Both the position numbers and the translations under genes were made by a program. Of a stretch of DNA of 64,000 nucleotides, positions 52,615 to 60,848 are shown piece after piece; the stretch's first letter is position 1; each line of letters begins with the position of its first letter. Location of the stretch: positions 1 to 64,000 of the forward strand of contig RYVZ01000015.1 of NCBI GenBank assembly GCA_003979345.1, given 5' to 3'. The DNA is from Lachnospiraceae bacterium (GTDB lineage: Bacteria; Bacillota; Clostridia; Lachnospirales; Lachnospiraceae). The notes below the pieces were generated by a model, which saw only the letters and a program-made list of their open reading frames with translations, was not told where the DNA came from and made no database searches.

Positions 52615-54825
52615 TTATTCATACACCCTGCTGCCCCAGATCGTCACCTGATTTTCAATTCCCATCGCGGTAAATACGACCGTCTCAATATCCGTATTTT
52701 CTACCGCCATCTCAAGTGTGACGCCGCTGTAGCTGACTCCGTCAAAGCTTAACGTGATATACGATGTCCCCGACTCTAACGTCCATGTTCCCGTGTAATC
52801 ACCGCTGATCGTTCCGTCCTCCGCAAGCGTGATAAACTGCGGCTTTTTCGTCTCAAGGCTTTCATAATCGATCTCCAGTTCATGGATGATCATTTCATAA
52901 TCGCCCGCAACCTGCGACGCGGAAAGCCCGTTTTGCGGCAGGCTCTCTCCTACAGTCTGATAAGGAGCCGCCACAAGCCATCCTTCCTTATTTACAAAGA
53001 GCTGGTGTACCTTAACATAATGCCCTTCCGTACCGTTACTCGTGCGCGTATGGAATACGATATAAGAACGTCCATCCTCATCCACAAAGGCGGAATTATG
53101 TCCCTGAGCCACCTGCCCGGATAGGAAGTTTCTCCATTTATAGCCTCCGAAGAGACGCACGCCCCTGCTCATGTTAAAATTCATCGCATACGTGTCAAAG
53201 AACGCATCATTGCCGAGCGCATCCACATAACCGCCGTCCGGTGTCTCGGAGCGGAATACCCGCACGTTGTAACCGCGCGCCGCTTCCAGACCGCCATAGG
53301 AAATGAAAAGATAATAATAATCACCGATCTTCTCTATGTAAGACGCTTCGCCTGACGCGTACATGCCGCCCGCAATCTTTTTTCCAAAATAAGCATCCGA
53401 GTGGATATCTGTTTCATAGCTGACTGTATAATCACGCAGTCCTGTCTGTTCGTCAAGTTCGAGCATAAAGATCCCGCCCGACCAGGAACCGTAACTCATC
53501 CACAGATTTCCGTCATCGTCATAAAATACGCAGGGGTCAATACAGTTCGGATACATATCTCCCCATTTATGATTATCGACGCCATTCGTCACATAGCGTT
53601 CCGGGATCTCCTCCTCTCCGGTCACAAGCGGAGCGTCCGTCAAGGCATAGTCGTCCGCATTAAATCCACCGTACACGATCGTACCCGCGTAATCATAAGG
53701 TCCCTCAAACGCATCCGCCGTCAAAAGAACAATATTCGATTTCCAATCATCCCCGTTTGCGCTTAAATACATGCAATACTTGTTCATGGCGGTATTATAA
53801 ATAATATCCGGCGCCCAAAGATAACCGTTCCAACCATCGGCGCGATCGTCTAAGTTCCACTCCCTGATCTGCGCTTTGACTTCCTCGGTGAAATTGCCCT
53901 GTATCACGCTGTCCATACTCGTCCAGTCCGTTAGATTTAGGGATGTCGCCCCACACAGAAAACTGCCGACAATATAGTAGGTGCCGTCCAAGTCACGGAA
54001 AATGGAAGGATCATGACAGGTGACTTTCTGTGCGATCCTGATATGCTCCTGATCGATGACAAGCAGATCCTGAGACGCCTTAAAATTGATCACGGCACGC
54101 AGGATGATCTCCTGTCCCGCATACTGTACTTTCACATAGGGGCGGACCGTGATCTCCTCAATGTCCGCCGGGGCAGCCTGCACCGCAGCCGGCGTCAGCG
54201 TGCTCACGATCATGACTGCGCTAAGGACAACGGCAAGCACATTCCCTGACATCTTCTTTTCCGGATTTTTCTGATTCTTCTTGCTTGCCTTGCTATTGGA
54301 ACTATCTTTGCTCCCAGAACCGCCTTTACTGCCGCCTGCAGCGCCGCCGCCGTTTTTCCCGTTCCCTTTTTTCTTTTTTAGCAGGACCAGCACAACAACG
54401 ACTACCGCTGCAACAACCACGGCTCCGACAGCGATCCCGACAATCATTCCGGTCCCCATCCCCTGTGAGACATAAATCTCTCCGTCACCGACAAATACAC
54501 CGGAAAGCTCATAGCTTGCGCCAGAAGCAATTTCGGGAAGTTCCGTCGGTGCGGAACCCTCAAAGGTTTCTATGATGCCGTCAGAATTGCTGTAAGTGAA
54601 GTCCGTCGCCGCCAGTGTCCAATGCTGTTTTGCATTCTCCACGAGAAGCGTGAAATGAATTTCCTCACCCGCGCGGTATTCTGCCTTATCGGTCTTGATC
54701 GTTACGGAAACCCCGCTCTCCGTCGATGTATTCGCCGTCTCTCCCTCTGCAAATGCCGTCATCGCAAGTGCCATGCCGAGCAGGCAAATACTAAGCCATG
54801 CCATGATACGTTTTTTCATTCTCAT
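52615..54825 (-). CDS. Surface GH43 enzyme with duplicated membrane/secretion segments
   Basis: 736 residues. In order: signal peptide (MKKRIMAWLSICLLGMALAMTAFA), a cadherin/invasin-like beta-domain (VSVTIKTDKAEYRAGEEIHFTLLVEN), a membrane helix (GMIVGIAVGAVVVAAVVVVVLVLL), a Lys/Gly/Ser-rich linker, a second signal-like hydrophobic segment ending in an AQAA-type site (NVLAVVLSAVMIVSTLTPAAVQAA), a short repeat of the beta-domain (VRPYVKVQYAGQEIILRAVINFK), and a GH43 domain (base in CHDPSIFRD, Asp in NCIDPCVFYDD, acid Glu in ASGEASYIE) with a C-terminal beta-sandwich. Endo-arabinanase is likely. The internal signal suggests a fusion of two secreted proteins. The start at 54825 follows AAAGGTG. 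Confidence 0.85.
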   Translation of the reverse strand: MRMKKRIMAWLSICLLGMALAMTAFAEGETANTSTESGVSVTIKTDKAEYRAGEEIHFTLLVENAKQHWTLAATDFTYSNSDGIIETFEGSAPTELPEIASGASYELSGVFVGDGEIYVSQGMGTGMIVGIAVGAVVVAAVVVVVLVLLKKKKGNGKNGGGAAGGSKGGSGSKDSSNSKASKKNQKNPEKKMSGNVLAVVLSAVMIVSTLTPAAVQAAPADIEEITVRPYVKVQYAGQEIILRAVINFKASQDLLVIDQEHIRIAQKVTCHDPSIFRDLDGTYYIVGSFLCGATSLNLTDWTSMDSVIQGNFTEEVKAQIREWNLDDRADGWNGYLWAPDIIYNTAMNKYCMYLSANGDDWKSNIVLLTADAFEGPYDYAGTIVYGGFNADDYALTDAPLVTGEEEIPERYVTNGVDNHKWGDMYPNCIDPCVFYDDDGNLWMSYGSWSGGIFMLELDEQTGLRDYTVSYETDIHSDAYFGKKIAGGMYASGEASYIEKIGDYYYLFISYGGLEAARGYNVRVFRSETPDGGYVDALGNDAFFDTYAMNFNMSRGVRLFGGYKWRNFLSGQVAQGHNSAFVDEDGRSYIVFHTRTSNGTEGHYVKVHQLFVNKEGWLVAAPYQTVGESLPQNGLSASQVAGDYEMIIHELEIDYESLETKKPQFITLAEDGTISGDYTGTWTLESGTSYITLSFDGVSYSGVTLEMAVENTDIETVVFTAMGIENQVTIWGSRVYE

Positions 54826-54941
54826 TCCCACACCTTTCTATGATCCTCCGCCGAGTTTAGAAGTTATTTTCAGTCTTCGTGCACACTTCCTGTTCATCTA
54901 TCGCGCACACTTCCTGTTCCGCCTCCACGCTGTGGCTGTTT

Positions 54942-56345
54942 TCAAGAGGCAGCGCATGGTTCAAGCTTCAAAAACACAGAGCCATGCGCAGGAAGCAGGA
55001 CGGATATACCGTCTGCACTTCCCGCCGGAGCGTTCTGGGCCTGCACTGTCTGATCCCCTGTCGCATCCTGTACCTGCACTGCCCTGACTGTCGCTGCATC
55101 CTTTGCCTGCTCTGCTTTGCCCGCCGCATATTCTTCGCTCCAGGCATTCCTGATCTGCTTTCCGCTAAGTGAAATGTCGTTCTCTTCCAATATCCTGCTG
55201 CCCGCTGACACGATACGCTCCCGCTCTCCGATATTGAACAGCGCAAGGTAAACACTGCCGTCAGCATCCTCGTTCATCCAGACCGCGCTCTCCTCATCCC
55301 TGCTAAGCTGTTTTGGCGTTCTGCCGTTCCGGACACAGGAAAGCAGACATTCATTTGTCAGAAGCCCCATTGTCCAATCATCCAGCTTTGTCAGCTCGGC
55401 TCCGATCATGAGCGGTGCGCGGAAAATACACCAGAGATTCATCATCGTCACCTGCTCCGTGCGTGTAAATCCGGTATCGCGCTCGTTACCAAACGCCTTT
55501 CCGATTTTCCCAAGCGGAAGCATGTCACAGTCAGGATAGCAGCCGGGCGATACATGCTTCTGCCACAGCTCACAGCGGCCAAACATATCTTTTAAGGAGT
55601 CCCAGTGATCCCAAAAATCATCCGTGATACGCCACATGTTTGCGTGCTGCGCATAATACCATGCTTCCTCAACTCTTGCCGGTCCCGGTGAAAGGCTTAA
55701 AACCATCGGTCTGCCGCAGCTCTCGATTGCCCGATGCAGCATTGCGATCTCCGCACGCGCCGACGGCATATCCATCCTGCAGATATCGTCACACTTGATA
55801 AAATCAACGCCCCACTCCGCATACAGTGCAAAAAGGGAATCATAATATGCCTGAGCGCCCTCCGCTGCCGGATTTAAGCCGTACATATCAGGATTCCATG
55901 CACAGATATTTGCAGGCTCCGCGATCTCATCTGCCGTCACGGACGAACCGAAAACCGGAAGATGCCTGTGCGCCGCTTCCCGCGGAATCCCGCGCATGAT
56001 GTGAATGCCGAATTTGAGCCCCAGCGCATGCACATAATCAGCAAGCGGCGCGAATCCGGCGCCATCCTTTGCCGACGGAAAGCGCTGCGGACACGGCAGC
56101 AGCCGCCCATATCCGTCCATCTCTACTTTTCCAAACGGAATATATTGATACTTCTCCCGTTTCGAACCGGTGTCATAAGCATACCACTCAATATCAACGA
56201 CAACATACTCCCAGCCAAAGGCTTTCAAATGCGCCGCCATATAGTCGGCATTTGCTTTCACCTGTTCCTCATTTACGGTCGTATCATAATAATCGTAACT
56301 GTTCCACCCCATTGGCGGGGTTTTCGCACAATCGCCCTGCTTCAT
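54942..56345 (-). CDS. GH27 alpha-galactosidase-like enzyme
   Basis: 467 residues. GH27 (clan GH-D) features: TPPMGWNSYDYYDTTVNE, VVVDIEWYAYD, the nucleophile Asp in GVDFIKCDDICR and the acid/base Asp in WRITDDFWDHWD; then the C-terminal antiparallel domain. It would remove terminal alpha-galactose (or beta-L-arabinopyranose, a side activity of the family). Near residues 415-445 an Ala/Gln/Val-rich insert (AGKAEQAKDAATVRAVQVQD) interrupts the C-terminal domain, unusual for the family. The start at 56345 has GGAGG 10 bases upstream. No signal peptide. Confidence 0.9.
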   Translation of the reverse strand: MKQGDCAKTPPMGWNSYDYYDTTVNEEQVKANADYMAAHLKAFGWEYVVVDIEWYAYDTGSKREKYQYIPFGKVEMDGYGRLLPCPQRFPSAKDGAGFAPLADYVHALGLKFGIHIMRGIPREAAHRHLPVFGSSVTADEIAEPANICAWNPDMYGLNPAAEGAQAYYDSLFALYAEWGVDFIKCDDICRMDMPSARAEIAMLHRAIESCGRPMVLSLSPGPARVEEAWYYAQHANMWRITDDFWDHWDSLKDMFGRCELWQKHVSPGCYPDCDMLPLGKIGKAFGNERDTGFTRTEQVTMMNLWCIFRAPLMIGAELTKLDDWTMGLLTNECLLSCVRNGRTPKQLSRDEESAVWMNEDADGSVYLALFNIGERERIVSAGSRILEENDISLSGKQIRNAWSEEYAAGKAEQAKDAATVRAVQVQDATGDQTVQAQNAPAGSADGISVLLPAHGSVFLKLEPCAAS

Positions 56346-56377
56346 CCGCGTTTCTCCTCCTGCGGGTACATATCCTC

Positions 56378-56402
56378 CATGATTCCGTTTTGCGGAATCA
56401 TG
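56378..56402 (-). promoter_or_regulatory. Inverted repeat in the GH27 leader
   Basis: CATGATTCCG-TTTTG-CGGAATCATG, a 10-bp perfect stem 33 bases before the GH27 start codon. It could be an operator or an RNA hairpin near the ribosome site. Confidence 0.4.
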
Positions 56403-56448
56403 AAGCTCTACTGAGAATGCGACCCGGATTGATCCGGTTTGCATTCTT

Positions 56449-56642
56449 TAGTGTGAAGTTTTAGGGAAGCGCTGATCAAAGCGTTTCCAGCGCCGGATTT
56501 GCGTTGCGAGGCAACAAAAACCCCTGCAAATCCGTGCGCATCTGCCGGAGGCTCTGAGGAAGCGCTGATTTAATCAGCGCTTCCTCAGAAGTTCTTTGCG
56601 AAACAGTCTTCGCTGTGAGCATTAGAACTTCTCTTCACACTA
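56449..56642. repeat. Palindromic intergenic element, copy 2 (large form)
   Basis: 194 bases bounded by a perfect 10-bp inverted repeat TAGTGTGAAG (56449-56458) / CTTCACACTA (56633-56642). Inner stems: GGATTTGC / GCAAATCC with GTTGC / GCAAC nested, and a perfect 17-bp stem TCTGAGGAAGCGCTGAT-TTA-ATCAGCGCTTCCTCAGA (56553-56589). The right arm GAAACAG...CTGTGAGCATTAGAACTT-CTCTTCACA matches copy 1 at 14771-14803. The last bases overlap the 3' end of the DUF6171-like gene. Confidence 0.75.
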
Positions 56643-56900
56643 CCACTTTCTATTCGGGCACCTGCTTTCCTTCACCGCTGCCCGCAGTTCCACATAGCAG
56701 CCGCAGGACAGACAGGTTCCCTCAGAAAGCTTCCCACACTCCTTACAGATCGAGAGCCGCTTTTCATAAAGCGCATCCGGCGCCTTGACTGCCCGGTCAA
56801 GCCCGACAATATAGCGCTCCAGTTTCTCACGGTATTCTGTTTCGTCAAATTCCCGTAAAAGACAACGCTTACATACTCTCACAGTCGATAATTCCGCCAT
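56640..56900 (-). CDS. Small Cys-rich protein (DUF6171-like)
   Basis: 86 residues starting MAELSTVRVCKRCLLREFDE. Cysteines occur as CxxC (CKRC), then CKEC, CLSCGC and a last Cys in SRCPNRKW, suggesting two metal sites, probably zinc. The start at 56900 follows GTGGAGGCGGC; an in-frame extension upstream is Gly/Cys-rich and not supported. It lies 104 bases after araD in the same direction. The function is unknown; the family label is from memory. Confidence 0.7.
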   Translation of the reverse strand: MAELSTVRVCKRCLLREFDETEYREKLERYIVGLDRAVKAPDALYEKRLSICKECGKLSEGTCLSCGCYVELRAAVKESRCPNRKW

Positions 56901-57004
56901 GCCGCCTCCACATCCGCCTCTGTTTTCCGATACCCGTTCTTCCATAGCCTTTTTTCATTACCGCTTTTCTGCATCTATGGTAAATCTTCGGAACAGCTCT
57001 CCAC

Positions 57005-57700
57005 TCACTTCTGTCCGTAATAAGCGTTTGCGCCATGTTTTCTGTAATAGTGCTTATCCTGAAGTTCCTGCGGCGCCGGCTGGATATGCGCGTTGATCTG
57101 CTCCGCCCGTGCCGCCATCTTGGCAACTTCTTCCAGCACCACCGCATTGTGAACAGCTTCAACCGCGTCCTTTCCCCATGCGAACGGTCCGTGATTCTTA
57201 CACAGAACAGCCGGAACAGCCGTCACGTCGATTCCTCTGTTCTGAAATTCATGGACGATCAGCAGGCCTGTATTCTTTTCATATGCTTCATCAATTTCCT
57301 CTTTTGTCAGCACACGCAGGCACGGAACTTCGCCGTAAATATAATCGGCATGCGTTGTCCCATAGCACGGAATGCTCCTTCCTGCCTGCGCCCAGCTCGT
57401 CGCCCAGGAGGAATGGGTATGTACGACACCGCCGATCTCCGGAAATGCCTTATACAGCTCTGCATGGGTCGGCGTATCGGAAGATGGATTGTACCTTCCC
57501 TCGACACGCTCGCCGTCCAAATTCATGACAACCATATCCTCCGGCTTCATCGTCTCATAGGGAACGCCGCTCGGCTTAATAACGAACAGACCACTCTCAC
57601 GGTCGATCTCGCTCACATTCCCCCATGTAAATGTAACAAGCCCGTATTTCGGCAGCTCCATATTGGCTTCGTATACTTTTTGCTTTAATTCCTCTAACAT
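57005..57700 (-). CDS. araD: L-ribulose-5-phosphate 4-epimerase
   Basis: 231 residues, class II aldolase fold. Zinc ligands are in VVHTHSSWA (H94, H96) and KNHGPFAWG (third His). It converts L-ribulose 5-phosphate to D-xylulose 5-phosphate, the last specific step of L-arabinose catabolism. It lies 27 bases after araB in the same operon. The sequence TPTHAELY, THADYIYGEVPC and the ending HYYRKHGANAYYGQ are typical of AraD. Confidence 0.96.
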   Translation of the reverse strand: MLEELKQKVYEANMELPKYGLVTFTWGNVSEIDRESGLFVIKPSGVPYETMKPEDMVVMNLDGERVEGRYNPSSDTPTHAELYKAFPEIGGVVHTHSSWATSWAQAGRSIPCYGTTHADYIYGEVPCLRVLTKEEIDEAYEKNTGLLIVHEFQNRGIDVTAVPAVLCKNHGPFAWGKDAVEAVHNAVVLEEVAKMAARAEQINAHIQPAPQELQDKHYYRKHGANAYYGQK

Positions 57701-57727
57701 ATCGACTCCGCTCCTTTTCTTATCCCG

Positions 57728-59326
57728 TTAGAAAGTTTCAACCGCCGCGCGTTCGACGGGCAGTGCCCTTTTATACTTTTCAATGAATGCGTCAAATCCT
57801 GCAGCATCACCGGCATCCGGCTCCATTCTGACGCCTTGATTTCCCGCAAATACTTTATTGTTCAGATAATCGCTCAATGTCTCAGCATCGGCTTTATTCA
57901 ACATATAGGAGGCAAGCAGCGCCATACCCCATGCACCGCCTTCCCCCGCCGTTTCCATCACGGAAACCGGCGTATTCAGCGCTGCAGCCGTGAAACGCTG
58001 TCCGACACCCGGTGTCTTATACAGCCCGCCATGACCAAGCATGCTGTCAATCTGTACACCTTCTTCTTTCGTCAGGATATCCATGCCGACCTTGATCGCT
58101 CCGAGCGCTGTATACAGATGCACACGCATGAAATTGGCAAGATTAAATCTGGCATCCGGCGTGCGCACGAACAACGGACGTCCTTCCTCAAATCCCGTGA
58201 TCGTCTCACCGGAAAAATAATTATATGCCATCAGACCACCGCAGTCCGCATCGCCGTCAAGCGCCTTGCGGTACAGCGTGCCATAAAGTTCATTCATGTC
58301 CGGCTTCACGCCAAAGCATGCAAGATTCTCCTTAAAGAGACCCACCCATGCATTTAAGTCGGAAGTGCAGTTATTACAATGTACCATACCGACCAGATCT
58401 CCCGCCGGTGTCGTCACAAGATCGATCTCCTCATGCACCTTCTGCAAATCTTTCTCCATCACGACCATCGTAAAGACGCTCGTGCCTGCCGAAATATTTC
58501 CGGTACGGGGTGTAATGCTGTTGGTTGCCGTCATGCCGGTTCCCGCATCCCCTTCCGGCGGACATAACGGAATCCCCGCTTCAAGGCTGCCGCTTGGATC
58601 TAACAGCGCCGCCCCCTCTTTTGTCAGCACACCGCCTTCGTCTCCGGCAAGAAGCACTTTGGGCATAATATCACTCAGTTTCCATGAAAAACCTTCTCCT
58701 GATACAAGCTCATCAAATTTGCGCACCATGCCAGCGTCATAATTCTTTGTCGCAAGATCGATCGGGAACATGCCGGACGCCTCGCCGACACCAAGCACCT
58801 TCTCGCCCGTCAGCTTCCAATGCACATAGCCGTCTAACGTCGTCATATAATCCACTTTCGATACATGCTCTTCCTTGTTTAAGATCGCCTGATACAGATG
58901 TGCAATGCTCCACCTCTGCGGGATATGATAGGAAAATGCCTCCGTCAGCTTTGCTGCCGCTTCCTCCGTCATCGTATTTCTCCATGTACGGAACGGCACA
59001 AGAAGCTCCCCGTTTTGATCAAACGCCATATAACCGTGCATCATGGCTGAAAAACCGATCGCGCCGACTCTCTTAAGCGTAATATCATACTGGTTCTTCA
59101 CGTCCTGTGCCAATTTTGCATAGCAGTCCTGCAGACCCGTCCATACATCATCAAGACTGTAGGTCCAGATGCCGTTCTCCAGCCGGTTCTCCCACTCATG
59201 ATCTCCCTGTGCGATCGGCGCATTGTCTTCTCCAACAAGTACTGCCTTGATACGCGTGGAACCGAATTCAATTCCGAGTGCTGTCTTATTTTCTTCAATT
59301 GCCTGTCTGTTTCTTTCCTGTCCCAT
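57728..59326 (-). CDS. araB: L-ribulokinase-like FGGY carbohydrate kinase
   Basis: 532 residues. FGGY kinase fold: N-terminal ATPase-fold start ALGIEFGSTRIKAVLVGE, GAIGFSAMMHGYMAFDQNGE, and C-terminal GHGGLYKTPGVGQRFTAAALNTPVSVMETAGEGGAWGMALLASYM. It would phosphorylate L-ribulose for the epimerase encoded next. FGGY sequences of this subtype are also annotated as xylulokinase-like, but the coupling with araD favours ribulokinase. The start at 59326 (MGQERNRQ) has AAAGGTG 12 bases upstream. araA is not in the window. Confidence 0.9.
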   Translation of the reverse strand: MGQERNRQAIEENKTALGIEFGSTRIKAVLVGEDNAPIAQGDHEWENRLENGIWTYSLDDVWTGLQDCYAKLAQDVKNQYDITLKRVGAIGFSAMMHGYMAFDQNGELLVPFRTWRNTMTEEAAAKLTEAFSYHIPQRWSIAHLYQAILNKEEHVSKVDYMTTLDGYVHWKLTGEKVLGVGEASGMFPIDLATKNYDAGMVRKFDELVSGEGFSWKLSDIMPKVLLAGDEGGVLTKEGAALLDPSGSLEAGIPLCPPEGDAGTGMTATNSITPRTGNISAGTSVFTMVVMEKDLQKVHEEIDLVTTPAGDLVGMVHCNNCTSDLNAWVGLFKENLACFGVKPDMNELYGTLYRKALDGDADCGGLMAYNYFSGETITGFEEGRPLFVRTPDARFNLANFMRVHLYTALGAIKVGMDILTKEEGVQIDSMLGHGGLYKTPGVGQRFTAAALNTPVSVMETAGEGGAWGMALLASYMLNKADAETLSDYLNNKVFAGNQGVRMEPDAGDAAGFDAFIEKYKRALPVERAAVETF

Positions 59327-59501
59327 ATTCTTTACCACACCTTTCCGCCGCCTGCCTTTGGCGCACATCCTGCATGCACGCCGCAGAGACTTTCTTTTTG
59401 TCCGCCTGTTTTACCGGCGCATCATTTTCAGCCGCAGTATCAGAACCGAGATCCCCCGGCGCTATTCTACAGCCTGTTGAAATGAGATATTCATTTTTCA
59501 A

Positions 59502-60479
59502 TCAAACTTTATTTCGGTAATCAAATACCGGATACCCGTCTTCATCCCATACGACCTTCATCAGCATTGCATGCCGGTTCGGATCGTAAAGGGGATCACC
59601 TGTGATCTCCGCATAAGTACGGGCATGATAAACGCAGACATCCGTACCATCCGCAAGAGATGTAAAACAATTATGTCCCGGTCCGTAAAAACCTTTTTCC
59701 CTGTCCGAACACAGTACGGGATGTCTCTCTTTCGACCATGCGCGCGGATCAAGAATCTCGTCGTTTTCATTGATACTCAGCATGCCCATGCAGTAGCACT
59801 CTCCGGTCGCGCTTGCGGAGTACGTCACAAAGATCCTCCCGTCCTTCTTCAATACCGCCGGTCCTTCGTTGACCCAGATATCCACGCGCTCCCAGTCATA
59901 ATCAGGTGTTGTCAAAAGCACCTGTGCCGTTGCCAGCTTCATCGGGGATTCCATCTTCGCAATATAAAGATTCGATATCTGAATGCCGACACTGACCTTC
60001 TCCGCCCAGATATAATAATAGCTTCCTTTGTTCTCCAAAATTGTCGCGTCAAGAGAAAACGCTTCAAAGGAATAGATATCATCGTCAGAGCGCTGCATTT
60101 TACCGCATTCCTTCCACGGACCGCTCATCGGATCTTCACTCTGACATTCTAACACATACGGGCGTATCTTCCAAATATCTTCCTCCTCGCCCGCCGCAAA
60201 ATAGACATACCATTTTCCGAACAGATAGTGCAGCTCCGGCGCCCAGACGTGCTTACTCATCGGTCCCGATTCATGCTTTTTCCAAATAACGGCCTCCTCA
60301 GCATCCGCAAGCTCTTTCAGACTGTCTGCTTTCCTTAGAATAATACGATCATATGCCGGAACCGATGCGGTAAAATAGTAGCTTCCGTCCGTATGCCTGT
60401 ACACATAGGGATCGGCGCGCTGCTCGATCCAAGGCTGATTGTACTCCGTGATCACACCGTTTCGTTCTCTTTCACTCAT
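59502..60479 (-). CDS. GH43 arabinosidase/xylosidase-like enzyme
   Basis: 325 residues, a single GH43 propeller: catalytic base Asp in QRADPYVYRHTDG, Asp in SLDATILENKGSYYYIWAE and acid Glu in VNEGPAVLKKDGR. The length without extra domain and HVWAPELHYLFGKWYVYFAAGEE resemble alpha-L-arabinofuranosidases that trim arabino-oligosaccharides. No signal peptide, so it acts in the cytoplasm. GGAGG lies 6 bases before ATG 60479. Confidence 0.9.
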   Translation of the reverse strand: MSERERNGVITEYNQPWIEQRADPYVYRHTDGSYYFTASVPAYDRIILRKADSLKELADAEEAVIWKKHESGPMSKHVWAPELHYLFGKWYVYFAAGEEEDIWKIRPYVLECQSEDPMSGPWKECGKMQRSDDDIYSFEAFSLDATILENKGSYYYIWAEKVSVGIQISNLYIAKMESPMKLATAQVLLTTPDYDWERVDIWVNEGPAVLKKDGRIFVTYSASATGECYCMGMLSINENDEILDPRAWSKERHPVLCSDREKGFYGPGHNCFTSLADGTDVCVYHARTYAEITGDPLYDPNRHAMLMKVVWDEDGYPVFDYRNKV

Positions 60480-60848
60480 AGTAGGCCTCCTGTTTATCAT
60501 ATCATCATTTACTCATTCACAACAAATGTATTCCCGTTCGGAGCGATATCATGTCTTGCGGCATGAGCATCCGATACCGTATAATTTAGCCTTTCATGCA
60601 TAAAGCACACATGCCCGTCCACGACATTGACCGCACATGGGAATCTATGCTCTATTCTCCAAAATATGAGATAAAACACTCCGGATTCCGGTCATGTCCG
60701 TCATCCGGAGTGTTACCTTAAGCTTGATTTGAACTTATTTCTGTTACTTATTACCTGTTACTTGCTAACTGTACTTGTTAACTGTCTGATTCTTCCCGCT
60801 TTGCTAACGTATCTCTACACTTATCGTTAAATGGGCATATTCTCCCAT
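60480..60848. other. Intergenic region before the GH43 gene
   Basis: It holds the terminator of the LamG gene (60675-60714) and a short stretch of degenerate TTACTTGTTAACTG-type repeats (60735-60790). An inverted repeat TAAATGGG / CCCATTTA (60828-60851) overlaps the 3' end of the LamG gene. No coding frame. No clear promoter for GH43 was identified. Confidence 0.5.
60675..60714 (-). terminator. Terminator of the LamG lipoprotein gene
   Basis: AACACTCCGGAT (60675-60686) and ATCCGGAGTGTT (60703-60714) form a 12-bp stem followed on the minus strand by TTTTAT. Confidence 0.82.
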
